Part shown: positions 1 through 8,931 of the stretch, piece by piece
Position numbering within the stretch: position 1 is the stretch's first letter
Layout: each line of letters begins with the position of its first letter
Source of the DNA: Rhodanobacteraceae bacterium
GTDB taxonomy: Bacteria; Pseudomonadota; Gammaproteobacteria; Xanthomonadales; Xanthomonadaceae
Length of the DNA: 46,117 nucleotides
Assembly (NCBI GenBank): GCA_024233975.1
Contig: JACKOX010000025.1
Coordinates: forward strand, 1-46,117
Direction: 5' to 3'
The notes under the pieces: generated by a model
What the model was told of the DNA's origin: nothing
Database searches by the model: none
What the model saw: the letters and a program-made list of their open reading frames with translations, nothing else
Translations under genes and position numbers: made by a program

Positions 1-95
1 TACTATTCTCTTGGACAAGCAAGAGAAAGTAGGTCGGCAGCGCCGCAGGCGATGTCGAAAGCTCCTGATCCTAGAGACGAAACAGCAAGAGCTGG

Positions 96-115
96 ATCCC
101 CGCCTGCGCGGGGAT
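96..115. repeat. GGGGAT-type dispersed palindrome
   Basis: ATCCCCGC and GCGGGGAT form a perfect 8-bp stem around a 4-base loop. This core, in the context TGGATCCCC...GGGGATGAC, is a widespread dispersed intergenic palindrome in high-GC proteobacteria. Only one copy is seen in this window, so its repetitive nature is from general knowledge, not from the sequence shown. Confidence 0.5.
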
Positions 116-134
116 GACAACGACACCAGGCTGA

Positions 135-153
135 ATGCCCGCTTCGCGGGCAT
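135..153. terminator. Stem-loop behind ETF-QO gene
   Basis: ATGCCCGC and GCGGGCAT form a perfect 8-bp stem with the 3-base loop TTC. It starts 9 bases beyond the stop codon of the minus-strand ETF-QO gene, where a transcription end is expected. There is no clear T-run, so it may be a Rho-dependent or RNA-stabilising hairpin instead of a classic intrinsic terminator. Confidence 0.4.
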
Positions 154-161
154 AGCGTGAG

Positions 162-1784
162 CTACAGATTCTGGTAATTCGGCCCCGACCCACCTTCCGG
201 CGTCACCCAGTTGATGATCCGGTACGGATCCTTGATATCGCAGGTCTTGCAATGCACGCAGTTGGCGGCGTTGATCTGCAGGCGACGGCCGCCTTCGTCC
301 TCGACCATTTCGTACACACCGGCCGGGCAGAAGCGGGTGCAGGGGTTGTCGTATTCCTGCGTGCACTGCTCGATGCAGATCGAGGTGTCGGCGACATGCA
401 GGTGGACCGGCTGGTCCTCGTCGTGTTCGGTGGCGGCGAAGTAGACGCCGGCGAGGCGGTCGCGCGGGGCCAGCGTGCGGTCGACGTAGTCGCGCTTGGG
501 CTTTTCGGCATTGGCGAGATTCTGCAGGGTGTTCCAGTCCGGCTTGCCCTTCAGCGTCCACGGCGACAGGCCGGCGGTAGCGGTTTCCCAGGCAGCGTTG
601 GCGAGGCCAAACCAGAGGCCGCGCTTGAAGCCCGGCTTGATGTTGCGGACCTTCTTCAGTTCGGCCATGGCGTCGGAGGCGCGCAGCTTGGCGTCGAAGC
701 CTGAGCTATCCGTCGCGCCCGCCTTGTGCGTTTCCGCGACGTGCTCGGCGGCGAGCATGCCGCTGCGGATTGCCTGATGCGTACCCTTGATCTTCGGCAC
801 GTTGAGCAGGCCGGCGGTGTCGCCGATCAGCAGGGCGCCGGGCATTTCGGTCTTCGGCAGCGACTGCCAGCCGCCGGTGACGATGGCGCGGGCGCCGGCG
901 CTCATGATGTTGCCGCCGTCGATCAGCGACTTCACGTGCGGGTGGTTCTTCCACTGCTGGAAGGCTTCCCACGGGCGGTATTCCGGATCGCGGTAGTCGA
1001 GGCCGGAGACGTAACCCAATGCGACGCGGTTTTCGTCGAGGTGATAGAGGAAACTACCGCCGTAGGTGTGGTTGTCGGCCGGCCAGCCGATGCTGTGCAC
1101 GATCTTGCCTGGCACGACGCGGCCTTCCGGCACCTGCCACAGCTCCTTGATGCCGATGGAGTAGCTCTGCGGATCGCTGTCGGCATCGAGCTTGAAGCGC
1201 TCGATCAGGCGCTTGGTCAGGTGGCCGCGCGCACCTTCGGCGAGCACGGTCAGCCTTGCGCGGATGTCAATGCCCTGCGTGAAGCCCGGCTTGTGGCTGC
1301 CGTCGCGGGCGATGCCCATGTCGCCGATGCGCACGCCAGCGACGCTGCCGTCGTCGTTGTGCAGGGTTTCCGAGGCCGCAAAGCCCGGATAGATTTCCAC
1401 GCCCAGCGCCTCGGCCTGCGGCGCCAGCCAGGCGCACATCGCACCCAGCGAGACGATGAAGTTGCCGTGGTTCTTCATGCCCGGCGGCACCGGCAGCCGG
1501 CGACCGCCGGTCTTGTTCAGCAGCCAGAATTCGTCGTCGCCAGCCGGCACGCAGATCGGCGGCGGCGCTTCACGCCAGCCGGGCAGCAGCGCGTCCAGCG
1601 GGCCCGGCTCGATGACCGCGCCGGACAGGATGTGCGCGCCGACCGTCGAACCTTTCTCGATCACGCAGACCGAGATCTCCGGGTCGAGCTGCTTCAGGCG
1701 AATGGCGAAGGCAAGGCCGGCCGGGCCGGCGCCGACGGTGACGACGTCGTATTCCATCACGTCGCGTTCGGTGGCTTCGCTCAT
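162..1784 (-). CDS. Electron transfer flavoprotein-ubiquinone oxidoreductase
   Basis: A 540-residue inner-membrane-associated flavoprotein that passes electrons from reduced ETF (fatty-acid and amino-acid oxidation) to ubiquinone. The N-terminus carries an FAD Rossmann motif (VGAGPAGLAFA). The C-terminus carries the 4Fe-4S ferredoxin-like segment, with cysteines in CIEQC, FCPAGVYE and CVHCKTCDIKDP, and ends in the family-typical PNYQNL. Length and motif order match the ETF-QO family. The reading frame stays open 30 codons further upstream, but ATG at 1784 is preceded by GGAG at a good distance and starts just before the FAD motif, so it is preferred. The gene is divergent from alkB and has a TATAAT box 28 bases upstream. 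The ETF subunits are not in the window. Confidence 0.95.
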   Translation of the reverse strand: MSEATERDVMEYDVVTVGAGPAGLAFAIRLKQLDPEISVCVIEKGSTVGAHILSGAVIEPGPLDALLPGWREAPPPICVPAGDDEFWLLNKTGGRRLPVPPGMKNHGNFIVSLGAMCAWLAPQAEALGVEIYPGFAASETLHNDDGSVAGVRIGDMGIARDGSHKPGFTQGIDIRARLTVLAEGARGHLTKRLIERFKLDADSDPQSYSIGIKELWQVPEGRVVPGKIVHSIGWPADNHTYGGSFLYHLDENRVALGYVSGLDYRDPEYRPWEAFQQWKNHPHVKSLIDGGNIMSAGARAIVTGGWQSLPKTEMPGALLIGDTAGLLNVPKIKGTHQAIRSGMLAAEHVAETHKAGATDSSGFDAKLRASDAMAELKKVRNIKPGFKRGLWFGLANAAWETATAGLSPWTLKGKPDWNTLQNLANAEKPKRDYVDRTLAPRDRLAGVYFAATEHDEDQPVHLHVADTSICIEQCTQEYDNPCTRFCPAGVYEMVEDEGGRRLQINAANCVHCKTCDIKDPYRIINWVTPEGGSGPNYQNL

Positions 1785-1812
1785 TCGGGACTCCGGCAAT
1801 CTGAAAGGGGCC

Positions 1813-1818
1813 ATTATA
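1813..1818 (-). promoter_or_regulatory. Candidate -10 box for ETF-QO gene
   Basis: On the minus strand the sequence reads TATAAT, the exact sigma-70 -10 consensus, 28 bases before the chosen ATG at 1784. No good -35 hexamer is seen at 16-18 bases. The predicted transcript start gives a short leader of about 20 bases that still contains the GGAG ribosome binding site. Confidence 0.45.
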
Positions 1819-1860
1819 CGGACTGGTACGGACCGAGCCGCGTCGCGATGCACGGCGCGG

Positions 1861-1866
1861 CACAAT
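1861..1866 (+). promoter_or_regulatory. Candidate -10 box of alkB, leaderless spacing
   Basis: CACAAT lies exactly 6 bases before the alkB ATG, with no Shine-Dalgarno sequence between. If used, transcription would begin at or next to the start codon. The same 6-base spacing recurs before the RDD gene and xerD. The -35 region is not consensus, so this is a weak call on its own. Confidence 0.35.
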
Positions 1867-1872
1867 GGCGGC

Positions 1873-2472
1873 ATGGACTTCGAATCGATTCCGCTGCCCG
1901 GTGCTGAATTGCGACTTTATCGCGCGTTTCTTCCCGCCGAATCTGCGGATGCGACGATGGCTGCGTTGATCGATGAGGTCTGCTGGACGCAGCGGTCGAT
2001 CCGCATCTATGGCCGCGAGGTCCTGCAGCCGCGCCTGTTGTGCTGGGTGGGCGACCCGGAAGCGCGCTATCGCTATTCCGGAGGCGACTATGAGCCCGAG
2101 CCGTGGACGCCGACGCTGTCGGGTATTCGGGAGCGGATCGAATCCGTGACCGGTTCGCGCTTCAACAGCGTGCTCTGCAACCGCTATCGCGGTGGCGACG
2201 ATGCCATGGGCTGGCATAGCGACGACGAGCCGGAACTGGGCGCGCAGCCGGTGATCGCCTCACTCAGTCTCGGTGTGACGCGCGCCATGAAGTTCCGCCC
2301 GCGCAAGGGCTTCGTGGAAGGTCGAACCGGCGAATTGCCGTTGGCGCATGGCGACTTGCTGGTTATGGCGGGCGATACGCAACATCACTACCAGCACGCG
2401 ATCGCACGCAGCCGACGGATCACCACCGAACGCATCAACCTGACATTTCGCCAAGTGATGTCGAGAACCTAA
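1873..2472 (+). CDS. alkB: AlkB-type 2OG-Fe(II) DNA repair dioxygenase
   Basis: A 199-residue oxidative demethylase that repairs alkylated bases such as 1-methyladenine and 3-methylcytosine in DNA, using Fe(II), oxygen and 2-oxoglutarate. Visible signatures are CNRYRGGDDAMGWHSDDE (the HxD iron ligands, as WHSDDE), ASLSLG, the distal iron histidine in HYQHAI, and the arginine-rich RITTERINLTFR that binds 2-oxoglutarate. The HSDDE and INLTFR motifs resemble the ABH2/3 branch more than E. coli AlkB. ATG 1873 gives the expected family length. It has no Shine-Dalgarno sequence but a -10-like CACAAT ends 7 bases upstream. The stop codon overlaps that of the convergent DMT permease gene. Confidence 0.92.
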   Translation: MDFESIPLPGAELRLYRAFLPAESADATMAALIDEVCWTQRSIRIYGREVLQPRLLCWVGDPEARYRYSGGDYEPEPWTPTLSGIRERIESVTGSRFNSVLCNRYRGGDDAMGWHSDDEPELGAQPVIASLSLGVTRAMKFRPRKGFVEGRTGELPLAHGDLLVMAGDTQHHYQHAIARSRRITTERINLTFRQVMSRT

Positions 2473-3344
2473 CCACGCAGCATCAGCACCACGCCCAGCA
2501 GCGTCAGAGTCATGCCGAACAGGCCGCGACGGCCGGGGCGCTCGTCCAGCATCCACCAGGCGAACAGCACGATGAAGGCCGAGGTGGTTTCGTTGAGTAC
2601 GGCGGCGGTGCTGGCGTCGGTGTAGGCGAAGCCCGCCAGCCACAGCAGCATCGAGGCGAACTGGCCGACCGTCGCTGCGATCAGGATGCGCTTCCAGGGC
2701 AGGGCGGACAGCGCTGGCGTGCGCTTCCATTCACCGCGCGCCGACGACAGCAGCATCAGCGCGGGCAGGGCGGCAGCAGTTCGCAGCGTGGCGATCCAGA
2801 ACAGCGGCGCGTGCTCCAGCGTGCGTTTGAGCATCACGATGGCAACGGCCATCAGCATCACCGAGACGAGGCCGATCATCACGCCGCGCAGCGTGTGCGT
2901 GGGATGCGTGCGCCATTCCTTCGGCGGCTTGGCGACCAGCAGCACGCCGCCGCTAACCAGCAGGAAACCGAGGATCTGGATCGCGCCGAGCCGCTCGCCG
3001 AGGAACACCACCCCGAGCAGGATCACGAATGGACTGTAGGCATTGCCGACGATGCCCATGCGCCCGGCGCCGAGTTCATTGAGCGCGCGCAGGTACAGGG
3101 TGTCGGCCAGCGCAATGCCGACCAGGCCGCTGAGCACGGCAAGGCCGATTTCGATGCTGGACAGGCCGAGGCTGGCGCCATGCACCAGGAACGCCGTCGG
3201 TAGCAGCAGCGTCAGCACGATCACGCTCTTGATCGCGTTCAACGCCAGCGGCGGCAGCTGCTCGCCCAGGCGGCGATACATCACCACGCCCACCGCCCAG
3301 GTGGCAGCGCTGCCGAGCGCGCAGGCTTCTCCAAGTCCGATCAC
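2469..3344 (-). CDS. EamA/DMT family transporter
   Basis: A 291-residue inner-membrane protein with about ten hydrophobic segments arranged as two EamA repeats (roughly residues 5-138 and 153-290), the build of drug/metabolite transporters. The end of each repeat shows the usual glutamate-containing turn (FLGERLG near residue 120, LDERPG near 268). The substrate cannot be told from sequence. The start is GTG at 3344, preceded by AGGAAG. The gene is divergent from the ThrE-type exporter (153-bp gap) and converges on alkB, their stop codons sharing bases 2470-2471. A -10-like TATAAC lies about 20 bases upstream of the start. Confidence 0.88.
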   Translation of the reverse strand: MIGLGEACALGSAATWAVGVVMYRRLGEQLPPLALNAIKSVIVLTLLLPTAFLVHGASLGLSSIEIGLAVLSGLVGIALADTLYLRALNELGAGRMGIVGNAYSPFVILLGVVFLGERLGAIQILGFLLVSGGVLLVAKPPKEWRTHPTHTLRGVMIGLVSVMLMAVAIVMLKRTLEHAPLFWIATLRTAAALPALMLLSSARGEWKRTPALSALPWKRILIAATVGQFASMLLWLAGFAYTDASTAAVLNETTSAFIVLFAWWMLDERPGRRGLFGMTLTLLGVVLMLRG

Positions 3345-3364
3345 GCCGGTCTTCCTGAAAGTCA

Positions 3365-3370
3365 GTTATA
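3365..3370 (-). promoter_or_regulatory. Candidate -10 box for DMT permease gene
   Basis: The minus strand reads TATAAC at this position, 20 bases ahead of the GTG start, with the AGGAAG ribosome binding site between them. A matching -35 is not obvious. Confidence 0.35.
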
Positions 3371-3497
3371 TGGCCGTAACCGGCGCGGCTTGTCGGGCCG
3401 GTTGGCAGGCGGCACAGTATCCGCCAATTCGCGCGACCTGCGTGTCCCTTCCTGTCCATTACCGCCGGTACGCGCTGGCGACGTTCGAGAGCGCCTG

Positions 3498-4733
3498 ATG
3501 TCACCGTTGCCCAGTTTCGAAAGCCGGATCGCCTTCGTGGTCGAGCTGGGTCGTCGCCTTCACGAGTACGGCACTTCGTCGCAGCGACTGGAAGCGGCGC
3601 TGCAGGGCGTTTCCGAGCGCCTGCGCATGGCCTGCCAGCTGTGGTCGAACCCGACCGGCATGATCGTGTCGTTTTCCGACGTCGGGCCGCAGGGTGATCC
3701 GACGCTGGAAGTCAGCCGCATCATCCGCCTGCCGCCCGGTGACAACCATCTGGGGCGGCTGGTCGATGCCGATGCGATCGCCGAGCAGGTGCTGAACGGC
3801 GACATGGATCTGGAAGCCGGTCGCGAGGCATTGCGGGCGCTGGACCAGCCGGAAACGCGTCGCCAGCGCTGGATGATGCTGATGGCCTTCGGCGTGACCG
3901 GTGCCTGCGTCGCCGGGCTGCTGCGCGCCGGCTTTGCCGACATGGTTTCCGCTGGCCTGGTTGGACTATTGATCGGCCTCCTCGGTGACCTCGCGCAGCG
4001 GTCACAGCGTTTTGGCGAGAGTTTCGAGGCGGTGGCGGCCCTGCTGGCGACCGTGCTGGCCGGGCTGATTGGCGCCTTCATCTGGCCGATCTCGCTGCAG
4101 ACCGTGGTTATCGGCGCCCTGGTCATCCTGCTGCCCGGTCTGACCCTGACCAACGCGGTGAACGAACTGGCGTCGAATCACTGGGTTTCCGGTTCGGCGC
4201 GCTTTGCCGGCGCGGCCACGGTGCTGATGAAGCTCGCCTTTGGCGCGCTGGTGGGCGACCAGTTGTTGGCGCTGTCCGGCATCCAGCAGCTGGGCAGCGG
4301 CATCATCAAGACCTCGGCGCTGGTTGAGTGGTTGTCGCTGCCGGTGGCCGGCCTGATGTTCGGCATCCTGTTCCGCGCGCACCGGCGTGACTATCCGCTG
4401 GTACTGATTGCCGCCGTCATCGGTTATTCCACCACCCGTTTCGGCGGCTCCTGGCTCGGCAGTGAAATCGGCATTTTCCTCGGTGGCTTCGTCATCAGCT
4501 CGGTGAGCAATGCCTATGCGCGCTGGTTCAATCGCCCGGGTGCCGTAATGCGCCTGCCGGGCATTATCCTGCTGGTGCCGGGTAGCGTCGGTTTCCGCAG
4601 CCTGTCGTTCATGTTCGAACGCGATTTCACGCTGGGATTCGATACCGCCATCACCCTGCTGACGGTGCTGGTATCGCTGGTGGCGGGACTGCTGTTCGGT
4701 AATCTGCTGATTACCTCGCGGCGCAGCCTCTAG
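3498..4733 (+). CDS. ThrE-family threonine/serine exporter
   Basis: A 411-residue membrane protein in which both halves of the ThrE architecture are fused. The N-terminal half begins with a soluble region (about 1-130, with the conserved GTSSQRLE segment) followed by five hydrophobic segments (DUF1212/ThrE). The C-terminal half (about 280-405, with LPGIILLVPGSVGFRSL) matches the second ThrE domain (DUF3815-like). The family exports threonine and serine in Corynebacterium; the substrate here is inferred. The frame is open upstream to 3390, but ATG 3498 has GAGAG at the right distance and starts at the conserved region. A bidirectional hairpin at 4759-4787 separates it from the convergent H-NS gene. 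Confidence 0.88.
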   Translation: MSPLPSFESRIAFVVELGRRLHEYGTSSQRLEAALQGVSERLRMACQLWSNPTGMIVSFSDVGPQGDPTLEVSRIIRLPPGDNHLGRLVDADAIAEQVLNGDMDLEAGREALRALDQPETRRQRWMMLMAFGVTGACVAGLLRAGFADMVSAGLVGLLIGLLGDLAQRSQRFGESFEAVAALLATVLAGLIGAFIWPISLQTVVIGALVILLPGLTLTNAVNELASNHWVSGSARFAGAATVLMKLAFGALVGDQLLALSGIQQLGSGIIKTSALVEWLSLPVAGLMFGILFRAHRRDYPLVLIAAVIGYSTTRFGGSWLGSEIGIFLGGFVISSVSNAYARWFNRPGAVMRLPGIILLVPGSVGFRSLSFMFERDFTLGFDTAITLLTVLVSLVAGLLFGNLLITSRRSL

Positions 4734-4758
4734 CGGCCATTACGCGGCCAGGAAAAAC

Positions 4759-4787
4759 AAAAGCGCCGACGCGATGTCGACGCTTTT
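4759..4787. terminator. Bidirectional intrinsic terminator
   Basis: AAAAGCG and CGCTTTT flank an inner CGAC/GTCG stem (one C/A mismatch) with a 5-base loop. The A-run on one side and the T-run on the other make it usable from both strands. It sits between the convergent ThrE-type exporter gene and the H-NS gene. Confidence 0.8.
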
Positions 4788-4840
4788 GCCGGTCCCCCCA
4801 CGACTGGAACCCGGGCCGCGAACGACCCGCGCGCTTTCGC

Positions 4841-5158
4841 TCAGATCAGCAGGTCGCTTTCCTTCTTGCCGCCCTTGATGGCGTCCACGAACCATAGCGG
4901 GCGCTTGCCGCGGCCCGACCAGGTCTGCGAGGCGTCCTTCGGATTGCGGTATTTCGGCGCCACCTTGCCGGTTTTCTTGCCACCGCTCTTGCCGCCAAAG
5001 AGTTCCTCGATGGTGTAACCCTCGTCCTTGGCGATCTTGATCAGCTTCTTTTTCACGGCATCGCGCTGTTCGCGATGGATTTTGGTTTTCTGCTTTTCGG
5101 CCTTGGCAATCAGTGCGTCCAGTTCGCCGTAGCCCAGCTTGTCGAGATCGATAGCCAT
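4841..5158 (-). CDS. H-NS family nucleoid-associated protein
   Basis: A 105-residue DNA-binding protein. The N-terminal half (1-50) is a charged helical oligomerisation region, and residues 50-65 form a Gly/Lys-rich linker. The C-terminal domain carries the diagnostic KYRNP and TWSGRGKRPLW motifs of the Bordetella BpH3/Xanthomonas H-NS branch. These proteins bind AT-rich DNA and silence horizontally acquired genes. The start ATG 5158 has GGGGGA upstream. It is a single-gene unit on the minus strand with a terminator at 4759-4787. A TATATA box lies at 5172-5177 but would leave almost no leader, so the promoter is uncertain. Confidence 0.93.
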   Translation of the reverse strand: MAIDLDKLGYGELDALIAKAEKQKTKIHREQRDAVKKKLIKIAKDEGYTIEELFGGKSGGKKTGKVAPKYRNPKDASQTWSGRGKRPLWFVDAIKGGKKESDLLI

Positions 5159-5307
5159 TGGATGTCCCCCGTATATAGACCTGGCTGGTTGATATTGATG
5201 GCGGCGATTGGCCGCTCACCCCTGATTAACTGGACCCAGAACATACGGTTTTCTCATGGGCTTTTTCAAGGGATTTTCCAGCGGATATTCCGTGGATTAC
5301 CGAAAAT

Positions 5308-5340
5308 CACTCCGCTCCCGCCGACCTGCGGAGTGTTTTT
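5308..5340 (+). terminator. Orphan intrinsic terminator, plus strand
   Basis: CACTCCGC (5308-5315) and GCGGAGTG (5328-5335) form a perfect 8-bp stem with a 12-base loop, followed by TTTTT (5336-5340). No plus-strand gene precedes it: the ThrE-type gene already has its own terminator at 4759-4787. It therefore either ends a short unannotated RNA starting after about 5160 or attenuates the downstream gene at 5436. Confidence 0.65.
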
Positions 5341-5435
5341 GCCGCTTGCCGGTTCTGACGGTTTTCCATGCTTGCCCGTGGAAGGCGCTGACGGTAGCGT
5401 TTCTTCCGGGGTGGTCGGGATGAGTTGGGGTGAGT

Positions 5436-6239
5436 ATGGGGTTGCTGGATGAGCTGGAAGCCGAGGCCGAGCGCCGCCGAGCTGCGGCTGCGGCGGAAGT
5501 GGACCAGGCGGCGGAGCGTGATCGCATCTGGCGCGAGGTCACGCTGCCGGGCATGGCGGCCCTGGCCGACTACCTGAAGCAGCTGAGCGAGACGCTGGGA
5601 CTGGTGGAGCACCGGCCACGTTTTGCCTACCCGCTGGACGGCTATGGCGAGGTCCATGCCGAGGTGGAGCCCACCTATCGCCTGACCAACGAGCCGCGCG
5701 GCCACCAGCACACGATCCAGTTCGAGTTCGGCGCCAATGTGGTCAGCGAGGCCTGTCCGAGCATTTCGGTTTCCGGCATCAGCCGGGTCAAGGCGATTGC
5801 CGGCCTGCTGCAGCAGAAGGGTCTCTCCGGCCAGCTCGACCCCAAGTACAACGACAATCGTGAAGTGATCGAGGCGCGCTTCCAGGCGCGCGGCAAGTTT
5901 CCGATGAAGCTCGAAGTATTCGCCGAGCAGCATGCCGACGGCGTGCAGTTCCGGATGAACAATCTCGATGGCTTTGGCGCCAGCCAGCGGCGTTTCCGCG
6001 GCGATCAGCTCAACGCCGAGCTGTTCGATGCGCTGGGTCGTTTCCTTGCCCGGGAAACCACGCGCTTTGCCGGCGAAACGCTGGCCGAACCGGTGCGCCA
6101 GAAGCTGCAGGACAAGGTCGCCCGCGAACGCGAGCTGCGCGACTGGAGCGAGCGCATCGAGGAGCAGCTGAAGGACGGCGAGACGCGCGTCCGCGCCAGC
6201 ATGGCTGGCGGTTGGTTGACGCGCCTGTTTCGGCGCTGA
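5436..6239 (+). CDS. Conserved hypothetical soluble protein
   Basis: I do not recognise a domain. The product is 267 residues, cytosolic by appearance (no signal peptide, no membrane segment). It begins with an acidic, Ala/Arg-rich helix (LDELEAEAERRRAAAAAE) and ends with a charged coiled-coil-like stretch (about 205-255). The middle (80-190) is mixed alpha/beta with an FRMNNLDGFG motif. An alternative GTG start lies two codons upstream at 5430; ATG 5436 is preferred because GGGGTGAG sits just before it. An orphan terminator lies 96 bases upstream. It converges on proS with a 46-bp gap holding a perfect hairpin. Coding is supported by length and by high-GC third positions. Confidence 0.75.
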   Translation: MGLLDELEAEAERRRAAAAAEVDQAAERDRIWREVTLPGMAALADYLKQLSETLGLVEHRPRFAYPLDGYGEVHAEVEPTYRLTNEPRGHQHTIQFEFGANVVSEACPSISVSGISRVKAIAGLLQQKGLSGQLDPKYNDNREVIEARFQARGKFPMKLEVFAEQHADGVQFRMNNLDGFGASQRRFRGDQLNAELFDALGRFLARETTRFAGETLAEPVRQKLQDKVARERELRDWSERIEEQLKDGETRVRASMAGGWLTRLFRR

Positions 6240-6260
6240 CCGGCCGCGTCAAGGCCGGTC
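6238..6260. terminator. Hairpin between convergent genes
   Basis: GACCGGCC and GGCCGGTC form a perfect 8-bp stem with a 7-base loop, overlapping the stop codon of the plus-strand hypothetical gene and facing the end of proS. It has no T-run, so it may end transcription only together with Rho or protect the 3' ends. Confidence 0.4.
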
Positions 6261-6285
6261 GGGCGCTCGGCCTCGGATTGCCAGG

Positions 6286-7992
<1,707 letters not shown>

Positions 7993-8024
7993 CGGGGCGT
8001 CATCAATCGCGGAAAGGGTCGGCG

Positions 8025-8030
8025 ATTGTA
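8025..8030 (-). promoter_or_regulatory. Candidate -10 box for proS
   Basis: The minus strand reads TACAAT followed by CGCCG, the same form as the box before valS. It lies 32 bases before the proS ATG. No consensus -35 is visible. The nested palindrome at 8045-8114 would cover the -35 region and beyond. Confidence 0.45.
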
Positions 8031-8037
8031 CCGGTCT

Positions 8038-8555
8038 AGCGGGTGATCCGCTTCAGTTCAATGTGGGCACCGATTTCTTGAGCACCCACAGGGACCAAGC
8101 TCTGAACTGGGATCGGCTCTTAGGAATCAGGCAGATGGGCAAACACACCAATCCACTCTTTGAAACTCACTTCAAGCGATTCATTTGTGCGAAATCATGG
8201 TCAAAAAGCAAACGTCGGAATCGCCCGTCGAGTAGGCGTTGACTTGAAGCAAAGAGATTGCCCATACGAGTCGCGGGCGAATGCGATGGGTAAGGAGAGC
8301 CAATCCGAGGCATGCGCCATGCGGTGGACTCTTTGACTAAGGTCACTGCATTGTGAAATTCGCTCACGTCGTGAGATCAAGTTCACCGTCGACAATTCGG
8401 TCAAGGGAGTTCGATATTCGTGCTGACAGGTCAAGCACTTCGAGAAAGTCCCGCAGCGAGTTTGGCAACACAGTTGAAAGCTGAGACTCCGCCAAGTCCA
8501 ACTTGACATGGGCGTGCTGGAAGTGCTGTGGCCGATGGCCTGAAGTCGTCAGCGA
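8038..8555 (-). pseudogene. Possible decayed coding region upstream of proS
   Basis: On the minus strand several short stop-to-stop segments read like real protein but sit in different frames. One of 64 codons ends at 8364 and includes LRDFLEVLDLSARISNSL. Its TGA overlaps a GTG that opens a 66-codon frame down to 8167. A third segment around 8120-8195 contains SFKEWIGVFAHLPDS and, after an in-frame TAA, a fourth runs to a TAG at 8038 and ends IGAHIELKRITR. None has a recognisable domain. The order, common strand and lower GC suggest an eroded foreign gene, but chance cannot be excluded. Confidence 0.3.
8045..8114. repeat. Nested 70-bp imperfect palindrome
   Basis: Three stacked inverted repeats share one centre: GATCC (8045-8049) with GGATC (8110-8114), CAGTTCA (8054-8060) with TGAACTG (8103-8109), and TGTGGG (8062-8067) with CCCACA (8085-8090). 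The inner loop is 17 bases. It lies just upstream of the proposed proS promoter and could be a structured RNA end, an operator or a relic of a small mobile element. Confidence 0.55.
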
Positions 8556-8604
8556 TCAACACGTGTGCAGTAGAACAGCTAGTGTGGATGTCTTGAGGCG
8601 GCGC

Positions 8605-8931
8605 CTATTCATTGCCACCACGCGCCGGACTCGGCACGACATTGGTATCCGGGCTGATGCGGACGGTTTCGTAGGGGCGGCCTTCGGGCGGCTGGTCGGT
8701 GATCTGGGTGCGGCCCTGTGCGTCCTTCCAGCGATAGACGGCGGGCGCGTACTGCGGCGAGGTCGGGTCGTCGCGCGGGTCTTCGGGTTCGCCGAGCAGG
8801 TGCACGCGCAGCACCTTGGGCAGCGACTTTGGCGACAGCCAGGCCATGCCGCCGATGATCACCGCGACGGCGACCAGCAGCATCAGCAGGCCGCGCAGGG
8901 CGCCACCTTGCTGGCGGTGATTCCGGGTCAC
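8605..8931 (-). CDS. DUF4124 protein with N-terminal membrane anchor
   Basis: A 108-residue protein with a hydrophobic segment at about 14-32 (GLLMLLVAVAVIIGGMAWL), probably an inner-membrane anchor, followed by a periplasmic DUF4124 motif (VYRWKDAQGRTQITDQPP, about 65-82). The biochemical role of DUF4124 is unknown; it is common in gammaproteobacterial envelope proteins. The start is GTG at 8931, overlapping the stop of the preceding DUF4124 gene by 4 bases (GTGA), so the two are co-translated. Downstream there is only the degraded gap before proS. Confidence 0.8.
   Translation of the reverse strand: MTRNHRQQGGALRGLLMLLVAVAVIIGGMAWLSPKSLPKVLRVHLLGEPEDPRDDPTSPQYAPAVYRWKDAQGRTQITDQPPEGRPYETVRISPDTNVVPSPARGGNE

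Larger units (their letters stand above)
1..161. other. Non-coding window edge
   Basis: No gene is supported here. The stretch holds two hairpins (96-115 and 135-153) and lies downstream of the ETF-QO gene, which ends at 162 on the minus strand. Nothing else is recognisable, and the left neighbour lies outside the window. Confidence 0.6.
7993..8604. other. 612-bp gap with no intact gene, lower GC
   Basis: The stretch between proS and the DUF4124 genes is clearly poorer in G+C than its neighbours. It holds the proS promoter region, a nested 70-bp palindrome at 8045-8114, and on the minus strand a series of short protein-like reading segments broken by stops and frame changes (described as a possible pseudogene). 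I see no complete gene, RNA gene or insertion sequence. Confidence 0.6.

Noticed and set aside
726..1907. Long plus-strand open frame (393 codons) opposite the ETF-QO gene
   Set aside because: It is an antisense shadow of a gene with clear FAD and Fe-S motifs; the translation has no domain and the composition expected of antisense high-GC DNA.
5172..5177. TATATA as -10 box of the H-NS gene
   Set aside because: Transcription from it would begin inside or after the ribosome binding site, leaving almost no leader, and no -35 is seen.
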